NCBI GenBank assembly: GCA_001592805.2
Contig: CP051139.1
Coordinates: 3,782,001-3,846,000, forward strand
DNA from: Peltaster fructicola
Lineage: Eukaryota; Ascomycota; Dothideomycetes
Reading direction: 5' to 3'
DNA length: 64,000 nucleotides
In this document: piece after piece, positions 21,142 through 32,029 of the stretch
How positions within the stretch are numbered: position 1 is the first letter of the stretch
Layout of the letters: every line of letters begins with the position of its first letter
Made by a program: the position numbers and the translations under genes
Notes under the pieces: model-generated
Seen by the model: only the letters and a program-made list of their open reading frames with translations
The model's database searches: none
What the model was told of the DNA's origin: nothing

Positions 21142-24100
21142 GACTCTTTTGTTTTTGTAGTTGACGGCAAGCTTATGTCAACCTGCGCATGTTTGCTGAC
21201 CGTCTACTGGCTTTGGATAGGTGCCTTCATATACGCTCGGAATAAGGTCGAGAGAGAGTGGTCGCGTGTGCAACGACGAAAGTCAAGAGGAGTGTGGCGG
21301 TGTTGTTGGGTGACCCAGGCATGCACAAGGGTTGCACCAAAAGGAAAAAGGCTCCCTGCGAACAACGCTGCTTGTTGCTGCACAGCGGTATTTGACTTCC
21401 ACCACGATCAGCGTTGATGTAGTCGAACCTGCGACTAAGTGATGTATGTGATCGGATTGAGCGCGGCCGTACAACCGAGCAAAGCAGGATTGGCGAAGAA
21501 GCAGAGTGAGGTGTGATGCGGTTGATGCATGTACCTGTCCAATTTGCCCGAGCTTACAAGCATGCACAGTCTCATGTACGTACAGTAGTGCGGTTGATGT
21601 GCATTGAGGCAAAGCATGCAGCAGTGCGTGCGCGTGGGGTCCCTTGGGGTTGGGTCGAAGAGCAGGTGTTTCCTTCGCTCGAAGGAATGAGCTTGGCTCG
21701 CCCGCGTGGTTATAGGCACGCCTTTGTTGTTGGTAAGCGCGCCTAGAGCGCCTGGAATGAACGTGCTGAGGCGTGTTTCGCAAATTGTCAAGTAGTGGTG
21801 GTTGTGCTAATTGGCGATGGTGGTTGATGATGTGTCAGGAAGGAAAGTCTGACAAGCAGGCTGAGCCAGTTGTGAGGGAGCGGCAGTATGTCCGAGTCAA
21901 CGCTTTGACATGATGATGATGATGATGATGATCTGAGTCCGGGCGTTCTATCATGCATGCACAGGTAGCTCACTGAGGAGCACGAGTGTTCGGACGTGGG
22001 TGTAGAGGGTAGAAACATCAGCAGTTGCTGCGATAAAAGCGGATGGACATATGCGGTCAACGAGCAGTCATTAACGAACAAATTACCATGGCACCGCCGG
22101 CTCTTCCTACCAATCTTTCGTCAATACTGACCAACCAAGAGGACAAGGAACGGCACAGCTAGAAAGGATGGAGAGTGGAGCTATCTGATACGAGCGTCTA
22201 TTCCAGGTACCTCGACAGCCAAGGAGCAAAAGGTGTGTGTCTGACGGCTGCAACTCCTCCTACCTTCTTACCTACAGGCACATGCGTCAGGGGACATTTC
22301 TGAAGTGTCTCCACACAAACGCCGTTGCGAGCAATGATCCATGGTCTGAGTACCGACGTCATAGTCGTTGGGCGAAGAGCTAGGCATGGTCCGGAGCCAT
22401 GAAACTCAAGGTTGTTGAGAAAAAAAGTGTAGGCGGCGTGGTCTCCGAAAAGCAGGACCAGTCGTCTCATCTGTCGATAGATAAGCGTGTTGATCGTTCG
22501 TACTGCAATTCCATTCCGAGCGCAGCTATAGCAGCAGTTGATATTGGCCCTTGATCGACATAGTCCGCCTGCCTTTGCGGCTGACTTACTGCCAAGCACG
22601 AATATTGCAATCCTTCGAGTCGCAGCCACAAGAATGATTCATCACTCTGATGTGGGGTGCGTCTAGTCCTTACCGCCAGTCCGTCACCAGGTCGAGAGCA
22701 TGGCGATTCACATTGCGCCTGGGAAGCTGCATGGAAGGTCCACGATCATTCGCGGTTCGGGTAACCCAGAAATCGTATACGTATTCTGCTTCTTGGACGC
22801 CGAGGAGATTTGCTGGACGATCTCAGATGTATCGTACTTGGCACTCTCTTCGTATGTTCGTGCCCATAGCAAGCCTCTGAAACTCCTTTTCATCTCCTCC
22901 TAATCGCACAATCCTGAAACCAGCTGTGGCGCGTCTACATCTCTAGCGCGTTTTCAGTGCCGAGGACGGCATGCGACAAAGCGAAAGGTTGACGTGCTTA
23001 TCTGTCCGCCTCAGCAGAGACTCGAGTTGTTGCTGAGAGCATCAATGGCATGTCAGCAATGTGCGGGAGGTATGGAGCCAATAGAACTGGTACCTGTACT
23101 CTCCTAAGCTGACGTGGCACCGCTGTGTTGTCGTCCTAAGCATCTCCACGATCTACTCCCGTACTCAAAACAAGGCTTTGTGTTGTGATGACAGGTAAGA
23201 CCAGCTGATGCAGTCACCGCCATGCGAGCTTCTAGTCAGTAGGGATGTGCTGTCTTGATTAGCGATATGCCGAGCTTGGTTCGTCTCGGATGCGGCATCA
23301 TCACCTGTAATGGCGTGCGGTGTGATGTCGAAAGTATAGCCTGAGATTTTCGCTCTACTGAAGACCAGCAGCGTGTTATGACGCGCATAATCTGCATGCG
23401 ATATGCGGCTTGACTGATGCAGCATATGCAGGCAACAGCCAAGATTTACACGACGTTCATGAGATAGCACTACCTTTGATGCTGTGCTATGTCCTCGTAT
23501 TCGCGCTGTCAGGCAGAAGTAACATGTCTGTCAAGCAATTCCTGTATTGGTAAGTGCTGTTGGGCTCGAGCACAGTTCATGCACGTGTCCGATGTTGCTA
23601 TACCCTGTGAACGGTATTGCATGCAGGGTTCAACATCGTCTAGCTGAGGACATGTGTGATGCACGACAGCAGAGTCAGTAGGTGCATGCACTCCGAGTCT
23701 GCATGGCGGAAGGTCTGTTCGAGTCTGATTCCTTGCTTGTAGAACTAGTGTGGTGATACTAGCTGCAGCGGAGTTGGCCTCTCTTGTGTTCGTGCCTAGC
23801 TGTGAGCCCATCAGTGGTCCACATGCTGATGAAAGGACGTGAGTGAATGTAAGCGGTTGACCCTGTCGGACATCAGTCCGAATCATCTCGACTGGAATGT
23901 TGGGCGCCTGTGCAGCTGTTCACTACTTCGGTAGCAGAAACTCCATGCATCTATCCACTGGCTTCCAGTACCATTGTTGTGCTCAGAGGCGTCCAGTATT
24001 GACAGCACATCCATACCTCGCTTGTCTAATTCATAGCGAAGTTTTCGACGGTGGCAGCCACTGGCCAGGTTTCTGTAAGCCGCCTCGAGCGTACGTGTTC

Positions 24101-24748
24101 TGATGAACCTTGTGGCATCTCTCCTCTTTCGTGACCATCCACTTGGCAGATGCTGAGGATTGTTGATACACTCGATCTCTGGCTTTGGCTCTCTCGACAT
24201 GTGTTGCGCACATACAGTAGTACGCCGCTAATGCGATCTCGGGACATGTGCGGGAACCATTAGCATTGAACCGTTGTCAGTGATGTGACCGACAATCGTC
24301 AACCTGGACGCACTTCAGCTCGTCACTGCAAGCAGCTCCTGCAGCGAGGTCAGCAATGGCGCGAGGGAGAAGCCTTACACTTTGGAGAAAGGACCTACGT
24401 CATCGTGAGCCCATCATAACGTGTGAAGACATCCACAGTGATGGACGAAACGAGGTGGTGATATACAGTATCAACAGGTCATGTATGCTTGAAGCAAACC
24501 GAAGCCTACGATACGCGACTTGAAGTTAGGCTCGCAGCTTTGACCACATAACGCACCCTAACGATATTTTTGACCTCAGCTGCCAACCTTATTGTGCTAT
24601 TAGAGATTGGGCGGCGTGAGATGACCAGTGCAAGTCGGAGGCTCACAGCCGCGAAGCAATCAAACCCAGATGTTTTCTCACCGAAGGGACCGTAAGCACA
24701 GGTGAGAGATCGACCGTTGGTCAGGCTACGGCTACGACATCGCGCCTG
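21142..24748. other. Gene-poor region of 3.6 kb
   Basis: No reading frame here has a recognisable domain, and no transposon protein or long repeat was visible. The longest frames are 166 codons (21283-21783, minus), 143 codons (22198-22629, minus) and a compact 67-codon frame at 22700-22903 (plus). The region includes the upstream side of PLC1 and a (ATG)n microsatellite. It could hold a small spliced gene or a noncoding RNA that I cannot see. Confidence 0.4.
21910..21935. repeat. Trinucleotide microsatellite (ATG)n
   Basis: Between eight and nine uninterrupted ATG/TGA units, outside any supported gene. Confidence 0.9.
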
Positions 24749-25869
24749 ATGTCTCCTTCTTCTCTTTACGTCGACGTTCTCCGTCTCCAAGTTTGCGCCA
24801 TTCGTGGTACAGGCAAGCACTCCGGTCATTCATTTCTATCAGGAGTGCTACTGGCACGATATGGCGTTCAAAGCGTTTGGCTGCATGCAGTGCTGACGTG
24901 CATGGCATTCGCACTACCACAAGGTCAGCGACACGAGATCTGACTTGGACAAAGACTGACAGCCCTACAGATCCTGCCTTACATTCCCTAGATGTTCTCC
25001 TTACAGACGTGCCTACACAAGACACATCAGCCAACTCAGCTCTCCTGGAGCCTCGCGTCAATGCACTTACCGCACATCAAGAGCAATCAGTGACAGCCCT
25101 TGCGGTGCCCACAATCGTCACTGCAGTTCCTCCCACAACGGCAACTCTTACCACTGCATACACGACGAGCACAGAAGATGGCACAACATCAAACACTGGG
25201 TACACACCGCAGACTGCACACCAAGAGACATCCGAGGCATCCGTCCTTGTGCCTGCCTCTGCGCAGCCAGCGATTGCCTCTCCCTCTTCTACAGCACCGG
25301 TCCAGCTGCTACCGGTATATGTGCCACATGTCGAGAAGTCCGTGGCGCAGACCCAGGCTGTAACGATTCCAGCTGCAGTAGCCATGGTTGCGAGTGCGAC
25401 GACCTCATCGTACACTTCAGCAGGCAATGTGTACCCGACTGTGGTCTCAGCTGTCACCTCAGCAGTCGCTTCAGCCACAGTCAGTAGCCCAGCAGTCCTC
25501 AGATTTCCACAGTCTGGTGCTATAGAAGTCCGACCTGGATCTGCACCGGTCACTATCGACGGTATTACATATTCCGTGGCAGCTGGCGGCAGTGCTATCT
25601 ACATCAACGGCATGTACAGTTCGCTGTCTGCCTACGATCTTTCTTCATGGGCGACTTCAGTCACAGCAACAAAGTCCAGCGGTAGCGTCGGGACGACAGC
25701 CGTTACTGGACTCGGCGCCATTCCAGCTAGAGCAACAAGCAGCGCTGCCATCGCTTCGTTCACGACAGCTACGCCCTCATCGACAACGAAGTCACAGGTT
25801 GGCGCAGGCTTGGCAGTGGAGCCATGTATGTGGACAGCCGGACTGTCCGTTCTCCTAGCACTACTGTAA
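24749..25869 (+). CDS. Ser/Thr-rich, probably GPI-anchored cell-surface protein
   Basis: Model: exon 1 about 24749-24923 and exon 2 24971-25869, joined across a 47-base intron (GTCAGC, CTGAC branch, CTACAG). The phase fits (G plus AT gives Asp). Exon 1 ends in a hydrophobic stretch, VWLHAVLTCMAFALPQ, that could be the core of a signal peptide. Its start codon is uncertain, because the only upstream ATG would give an unusually long signal. The body is rich in Thr, Ser, Ala and Val. A compact unit near the middle (IEVRPGSAPVTIDGITYSV, then INGMYSSL) resembles the short beta-repeats seen in fungal wall proteins. The C-terminus ends in a hydrophobic tail with no charges after it, as in GPI-anchored proteins. 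No enzyme domain seen. Confidence 0.6.
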
Positions 25870-26202
25870 TACGTAATAATACGAAATAATACCGATGCCC
25901 GTCAAGACATCTACATGCATTCATTGTTGAGTACTACTACTATTGTAGGCAGCACCTGCCATGGGACGACTATTCCAAGCCTATAAGAGTATCAACCGGC
26001 CGCCTGCCACTCAACGCCTGAAACCTTTCCACCAGTTTTAACCTCGCGACTACACGTAGAAGCTCATCGGTTCTGGTAGAAGTCTGCGGAGCGATCTGAC
26101 GACAATTGATAACCATGGAAGATATGCTTGAGGGAACTGGGGAGCGTTCATGTGCAGATACCGTGATCAATCTCTGCAATCGGGTCGTAAGCGTTGCGCT
26201 GA
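25870..26202. terminator. Convergent 3' region
   Basis: 333 bases between the facing stops of the surface-protein gene and the C2H2 gene. AT-rich just after 25869 (several AATAAT-like motifs), consistent with polyadenylation signals. No gene seen. Confidence 0.4.
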
Positions 26203-27459
26203 TCAATCCATCCTGCCGAACACTCCGTATTCAGCATCGTCATGTCGTGCATTCTGGTCGTAATCAGAGTTCTCATCGTCCATATCGATATCAGCCTGTA
26301 CATCGCGACGTGATGCCGATTTGTGGACTGCAGCAGAGTCGAGGTACTTGGCGGGTAGAGGCGGCACAGGGGGTACGTCTCCAAGTATCGTTGGCCCACT
26401 CTTCGGTGTCCTATAGCTGCAACTCAACAGGCCGACCGCGGCCGCAAGATCAGCAGGATCCTCATCAGGATAGCTTTCGGCGATGGATGTGTTTGCGGTA
26501 TTTGGTCGGTTGCTGGAAGTACTCCACTGCCTGGCATGCGAGAAGCCGTGCTCTTGAGGTGCGCTGCCAGAAGAGAAAATCGATTGGTAGGATCGAGAGT
26601 ACACGCTACTGGAATTACTGTGCCTCTTGCTGTCTCTGTAGGTGTGGTCTTGATGTGGAGGAGGTGTAGTCTCCGTCGAGCTAGGTATATCCTCTTGAGG
26701 ATCTGATGAGCCGGATGCAGCTGGAGACGAGGTGTCACTGTCGGTAGGACCGTCTTGGTTCATGCCGACCAAGACAGATGCCGCCTCGAGCAACTGAACT
26801 TGCTGATGCTTGGAGATGAGCAACTTTGAGGTCAGCTGCCATTGTGGAGTGTGCTCCCAGCTGGTCGTCCGTTAATCTCTCGGTTTCAATAGAGCAGCGG
26901 TACAACAACTCACAGATGCTTGCTCAGACAACTTCCATGCTTGTATGCCTTTCCGCAGTGCTCGCACTTCAGATCAGACGCGGCTGGCTTCTCTTTCTTT
27001 GATAAACGTGAGCCATCGCTCGCTCGTCGTCGGTGCTTCTCCAACGCTCCGTAGGACGATAAGGCTAGCCCGTCGGTGACTGCAGTGCCGTTATGAGAGC
27101 CTACCATCGGAGGACGAGCCTCGTTCAATCCTGATAGCAGAGCCTTTGAGATAGACGAGCGTCGGTTGGTGGACGTCGAGCCCGGAGCCACGGCATACTC
27201 GACTGCAGCCTCGATTGCTGCGGCTGTTGGTGCAAAGGACGAGCTCTTTCTGCGACTGATGCGATGTGTGGCATTGGCAGCACCCAGCGAGCTGGAGTGC
27301 GCACGCGAGATTGACTGGCGAGCTGGGACGGATGACGCGAGGGAGTGACGGTGTTGCGAGGTGGGACGGGAGATCTCCTGCACGATTGAAAGTCAATGGG
27401 TATGTTCATTCTCGTACGCTTAGCATGACGGGCGTCAACGATACCTTTGACGCGGTCAT
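26203..27459 (-). CDS. One-finger C2H2 protein of filamentous ascomycetes
   Basis: Three exons: 27445-27459, 26914-27377 and 26203-26860, giving 378 residues. The 5-codon first exon (MTASK) is needed because the frame of exon 2 closes upstream without an ATG; GTATCG and CAG bound the 67-base intron. The second intron (53 bases, GTGAGT...CAG) interrupts the finger. Residues 130-185 spell CEHCGKAYKHGSCLSKHLWEH (one C2H2 finger across the junction, abbreviated ends) followed by a conserved helix with KLLISKHQQVQLLEAA. The rest is Ser-rich and disordered, with an acidic tail. I know this finger-plus-helix block from uncharacterised fungal proteins. A regulatory role is likely but unproven. The (GT)n tract just upstream lies in its leader or promoter. 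Confidence 0.75.
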
Positions 27460-29627
27460 GCTGTGTATGTGTGTGTGTGTTTTGTTGGCCTCTCTCTGTG
27501 CTCGACGCTGTGCGAACGAGCAGAAGCTCTCCGTGTGTTGATGGCGAAATAAATTATATCGGAATGTGCCCTCTTGGGTAGTGAGAGTCCGGGCTTCCTC
27601 AATCGCCGATGTCGATACTCGGTCGGGGAGATGGGCAGCTACGACTGAGTACGCGACGCCGGCCTTTCGACTTGTTGCTTGCAACGCTTGAACAAAGCAG
27701 AGTGAACAGTCGAGAGTGCTGAGGATACAGATTGAAGAATGCTTGGATTCCCACAGGTACAAGGCGATAAATAATCTGGGTCTCGAATCGACTCGCTTTG
27801 CGGGGCTTTGGCTGGTGGGTGGGATAATATTATTGGGGAGGTCGCGCTAGCTTGTTGCACAGCCAGGCAGTCAGTAATAGAAGCGATGTCTATTTCTTTG
27901 TAATGCGAGAGAGAGAGAGAGAGACGAAGCACGCTGTCGATCTCGAGAGGAACGACAATGTGTGAGTGTTTTGAGTGAGAAACGACGGAAGGGAAGAGAA
28001 GTTGTTGGTGAGACTAAAGGCCGACTGACCAAGCTGAGCGAATAATCACCAGCAGGGCCGCGCAACTATTTTCGATCGACTCAAGCAATGCCCATGCTCG
28101 GGAGGATCACTTGCTGTCTTGGACGCAGACAGACAAGAGAGATAGAGGCCTACGCGATCGCTGCTATCTCTCCGCAAGCGCCAGCCGTTGTGCTTCGTTC
28201 TCTGCATTGCTATCCAAGGACTGACCACGAGCCATGTTCACGCGCCAAACGAACGGGAACTACTATCTGCACGAAACATTTCCCAGGGCCCCACTATATT
28301 TGTACACATACTTTGCCGATCGTGGCAACCTTCGCGTACATGTCGACACGAGCAGGAGACGGACCCAAGAGGAGGAAGAAGAGGAGGAAGGAGAAGAGGA
28401 CATTCGATCGAACACTGCTGCGGCCAGTCTCGCTCGCTGTTACAACTTGGACTCGCCAACTCTCGAGCGACAACGCAGTCAGACAGGGCCCGGGAGGAGC
28501 ACGCAAAGAAACTCCGTGCCTTGCAGAGCCATTGGACACACGGTCCGAGATATGGGCAGCGCTAAATCAATGACCCTTCTCAGCCGAGTGCGGCGACTAC
28601 TGTTCTTTGAGTACCCTGAATGGATGCTTTATCAATGAGTATTGGAATGCGCATCTTGGTACACTCCGAGGGGCACTGCTGTCGTTCTGCTGGGTCGTCA
28701 GCCCTCTCTCAACAATGGCCAGGGCTGTGGTCTGCCGGCAACATATGACGACAAGCGATGGCACGATCGAAGGAACGTACGCTGGAGCCTCACCTTGACC
28801 AGAGCGTTCATGCAGACATTCAAGATTATCAGAGAGGTGTCCACATCAAATCAACGATCGCCTACGACCAAAGCCTATCGCAGATATAGCATGCCTGCGA
28901 CCTGACAAACTTGTCGATCCCCATCGCATACCCTTGCCAGTCATGCTGGACAGCCACAGCGGGTCCACATGCATCATCTGGTCGTAACAGTCATCACGTG
29001 GCTTCGCTTGCCTCTGTCACTCGAGAGATGAAGCGCACCCATCTGAACGAGAGACTTCCCGAGACACGCTGTCGACTCTGCTGATGCAGCAAACCATCAC
29101 ACTTCTCGGCTGACGCAGATGGACGACCAAAGCACCAACGCTCGCTGTGCCTCGCCTGCTACAGATGTCCCTAGACCAGCATTGCCATGTAGATCAGCCG
29201 GCAAGCCCGTTCTTCCCCTCACACACTTTTTGCGCCATGAGTGGTTCATGAGATGGCGTGTGAGTTTGCATACTTGACGAATTGTTCCCGTACTCGCCAA
29301 GGGCAAATAGCTAGGGAAGGTATCACAGGTTCGGGAGTCCCAGCTGCAGCTATCGCGCGGTATTACGTCTTGCTGTTTCTGTTGCCGGTTCCCATCCTCC
29401 TAAGCAGCACGCCATCTTCTTGGAGCCTGAGCAACTGCATGAGCCGAGAGCATGGCCTACACTAGAGCTGATGCATCTTCGCAAGTACACGAACAGCGGA
29501 TCATCGGAGGACAGCGTGATTCGTGATCTATCTCTATCACAGATGGGCATTTTGGCCGGTATTGAGCGATGCGAACGAGATAATCGCCATATTTACATCG
29601 TGATGCGGACGGCCTCGAGGTGCACAC
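27460..29627. other. Intergenic region of 2.2 kb
   Basis: Upstream of the C2H2 gene and downstream of the DnaJ gene (both minus). It contains a GT-rich run at about 27467-27480, (GA)9 at 27907-27924 and a GA-rich purine tract near 28368-28400. Frames up to 161 codons occur on plus (28088-28573) but have no domain. The length suggests a large promoter or long leader for the C2H2 gene. Confidence 0.4.
27907..27924. repeat. Dinucleotide microsatellite (GA)9
   Basis: Nine uninterrupted GA units, about 450 bases upstream of the C2H2 gene start. Confidence 0.9.
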
Positions 29628-31601
29628 TTAGAATGAGAAGCCACCACCTCGTTGGCCGAATGGATGGCCACCGCCCATACCAGCTCCGCCGAAGGAGAAG
29701 CCACCACCTCCGCCTCGTCCACCACCCATCATGTTGAAGAGCATTTCTGGGTCGATCTGGACGCCGCCCATACCGCCCATGCCGCCTGGGAAACCACCTC
29801 CAAATCCTTCTCCTGGCTCCATTAGATCGACGCCAGAGTCGTATCGCTCTCGCTTCTGTGGATCGACGAGTGTTTCATGTGCTTCTTGAATCTCCTTGAA
29901 GCGATCCTCAGCCTGAGGATCACCGGGGTTCTTGTCTGGATGGTGGATGACCGCGAGCTTGCGGTATGCCTTCTTGATCTCTGTCTCAGTTGCATCCTTT
30001 GAAACTCCTAAGATTTTGTAGTAGTCTTTTCGCTTGCTCTTCTTCAGCTCGAGTTCTGCATTTCTGACCTCCTTTGCGATACCAGGGTCTGATGGCGATT
30101 GTTCTTGGATAGCCTTGTATGCCCGCACAGCCTCGTCCCAGTCACCACTCTCACCAAGTGCCTTTGCACGTGTCTTCTTCGCTTTCGTGTATGATGGGTC
30201 AAGCTGTATCGCGCGATCAGCATCTGCGATAGCTGCCGTAAAATCGTTCAATTTCGTGTAGCACATAGCTCGATTGTTCAGTAGCTTCGAATTGGTGCCT
30301 TTGTTGGTTGGATCGACGTCCAGAGCAGTCGTGTATACATCGACAGCATTTTGGTAACGTCCAGATTTGAAGTGACCATTACCTTCCTCCTTCATACGAT
30401 CAAGCTTCTGCACCATCCGGAGATATTTGATAGCGTCCTTAAAGTCTGGGTCGTAACCGGCGGCCTGTCGGAAATGCTGTATAGCCTTCTCGTTCTCACC
30501 TTGTGCATAGAGTGCTCTTCCTCGCAAGACTAGTGCATCCGGGTCTGCATTGTTGCTCCGTAGCAGGGACATGGCGATGTTCTGAGCGTCGCCAAGACTG
30601 TTCACATTGCCCATCTTCAAATATGCCTCTCCGCGCAGTAACTTCCATTTCCGAGGGACTGGGACAGCAAAGCCAAGACCTTTCTCGGCTAAGTCAAGAG
30701 CGTGTACCGCCATCGATCCACTTGTGCTGTTCTGCAGACTGTCCTCAGCCTGTTGTATGTGTCCGAGCATTGCTGTCGCAGCTGCTCTATCCTTGGCGGG
30801 TACTGCTGGTTGTATACGATCCAACGCCATGAGGGCCTCTTGCGGTCGGCCGAGCAAGGTATATATCTTGGCAAGTCGTTGAATGATCTTTGCATTTCCT
30901 GGTTCCATCTCGTCTGCTTGTTTGCAATCGTCCAGCGCCAGGTTGTAGGAGTTGTCGGCCATGAACGCAGCTGCTCTGTTGGACAGATATGTTACAGAGC
31001 CTGGGCTTGCATCGATAGCCTTTGTATATTCCTCAATAGCTTGACCATACTTCCCAGCTTTGTAGAATTTGTTTCCTGCCTCTTTGCATGCTTCTGCGTC
31101 GACAGCTGGTTCTGTAGGCTGCGTAGGCGATGGAGAGGATGCCTCCTCGTGTGCACTGTTCATCCCATTGGTGTCCGGCTGATTTCCAGGCTCTGGCGTC
31201 GACTCGACCATAGGGTCACCATGCTGCTCTGCCTGGACATCACCACTGCCAGTGGACATACCTGCGCTCAGGGCGCTCAAACGCCGAAGTTCTTCTGGTG
31301 GAAGGTTCAGTGGATGCTCGTTTGACACCCTTCTGTTCGCTTGCGAAGTCCTTGATCCAAACAACCCCTGTTTGCTGGTCCGAGGCGATTTTGGTCTCTG
31401 CTCTTTCTCCCTGTCTCTTACGATCGAAGATCTGTTCTTCCTCTCTGGTGATGGTGTCCCAGAGCCTTGGCGTGGTAACGGGCTCAAATCGTGTGCAGGT
31501 GGAGCATCGAAACCACTTCCCGTTGGATGGCTTCGATCTATCGGCGAGGGAGATGTAGGTGTGTTTGCAGTGGATTTCTTTCTGCTGAACAACGACGGCA
31601 T
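29628..31601 (-). CDS. TPR plus DnaJ co-chaperone, DNAJC7/Tpr2-like
   Basis: A single-exon frame of 657 codons. Residues 1-165 are Ser/Pro-rich and disordered. TPR repeats run from about 170 to 510 ([19 protein letters not shown], then [10 protein letters not shown]-type units). The J domain is at about 523-590, with the HPD motif in [12 protein letters not shown] that activates Hsp70 ATPase. The C-terminus is Gly/Phe/Met-rich ([12 protein letters not shown] and repeats to the end). This order is that of DNAJC7 (TPR2), which uses its TPRs to hold Hsp70 and Hsp90 and moves clients between them. The N-terminal disordered extension is common in filamentous fungi. Family certain; ortholog status by architecture. 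Confidence 0.9.
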   Translation of the reverse strand: MPSLFSRKKSTANTPTSPSPIDRSHPTGSGFDAPPAHDLSPLPRQGSGTPSPERKNRSSIVRDREKEQRPKSPRTSKQGLFGSRTSQANRRVSNEHPLNLPPEELRRLSALSAGMSTGSGDVQAEQHGDPMVESTPEPGNQPDTNGMNSAHEEASSPSPTQPTEPAVDAEACKEAGNKFYKAGKYGQAIEEYTKAIDASPGSVTYLSNRAAAFMADNSYNLALDDCKQADEMEPGNAKIIQRLAKIYTLLGRPQEALMALDRIQPAVPAKDRAAATAMLGHIQQAEDSLQNSTSGSMAVHALDLAEKGLGFAVPVPRKWKLLRGEAYLKMGNVNSLGDAQNIAMSLLRSNNADPDALVLRGRALYAQGENEKAIQHFRQAAGYDPDFKDAIKYLRMVQKLDRMKEEGNGHFKSGRYQNAVDVYTTALDVDPTNKGTNSKLLNNRAMCYTKLNDFTAAIADADRAIQLDPSYTKAKKTRAKALGESGDWDEAVRAYKAIQEQSPSDPGIAKEVRNAELELKKSKRKDYYKILGVSKDATETEIKKAYRKLAVIHHPDKNPGDPQAEDRFKEIQEAHETLVDPQKRERYDSGVDLMEPGEGFGGGFPGGMGGMGGVQIDPEMLFNMMGGGRGGGGGFSFGGAGMGGGHPFGQRGGGFSF

Positions 31602-32029
31602 CAGAAGCAGAAGCCGAGTGCTTCAGTCGAAAAATTGAATAGGCTCCAGTAGCGGATAAGGCTCGGGAGGGAGCAAAATGCAGTGCCGATGTCGAACCAA
31701 AAAATCAGGCAAGGGTAACAAAAAAAGGTGGACTACGACAATCGACGGACAATGATGCAGATTGGCGGGCAGAGGATTGGAGGGTCTTGATTGCTCATTA
31801 GCATGTCAAGATGCACTAGAAGATTCTACAGAATCGCGCTCCACTGAGCACAGGCCGTGCTGATGCATTCATACCTGACAGAAATGAAGCTATCAAGGAG
31901 TATGCCACAAAGCAAATGCATACATTCTAGCACATCTAAAGCAAATGTCAAGCTTCGTCACCAGCATGCGGCTCTTGGTGAAGCGAACGATCGCCATTGT
32001 TGCTTTCAATGCCGCGGTCAAGTGGTCAT
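31602..32029. other. Intergenic region
   Basis: 428 bases between the DnaJ start and the BBP stop, both on minus. It should hold the BBP terminator and DnaJ promoter. No gene seen. Confidence 0.45.

Noticed and set aside
21283-21783. 166-codon minus-strand frame
   Set aside because: His/Ala/Ser-rich with no domain, in the PLC1 upstream region; probably chance.
23883-23886. ATGA overlap of two minus-strand frames (23883-24200 and 23509-23886)
   Set aside because: Looks like translational coupling, but this is a eukaryotic region, and neither frame has a domain.
27381-27383. GTG as start of the C2H2 gene
   Set aside because: A non-ATG start is unlikely. The adjacent CAG is a splice acceptor, and a five-codon upstream exon with ATG fits in phase.
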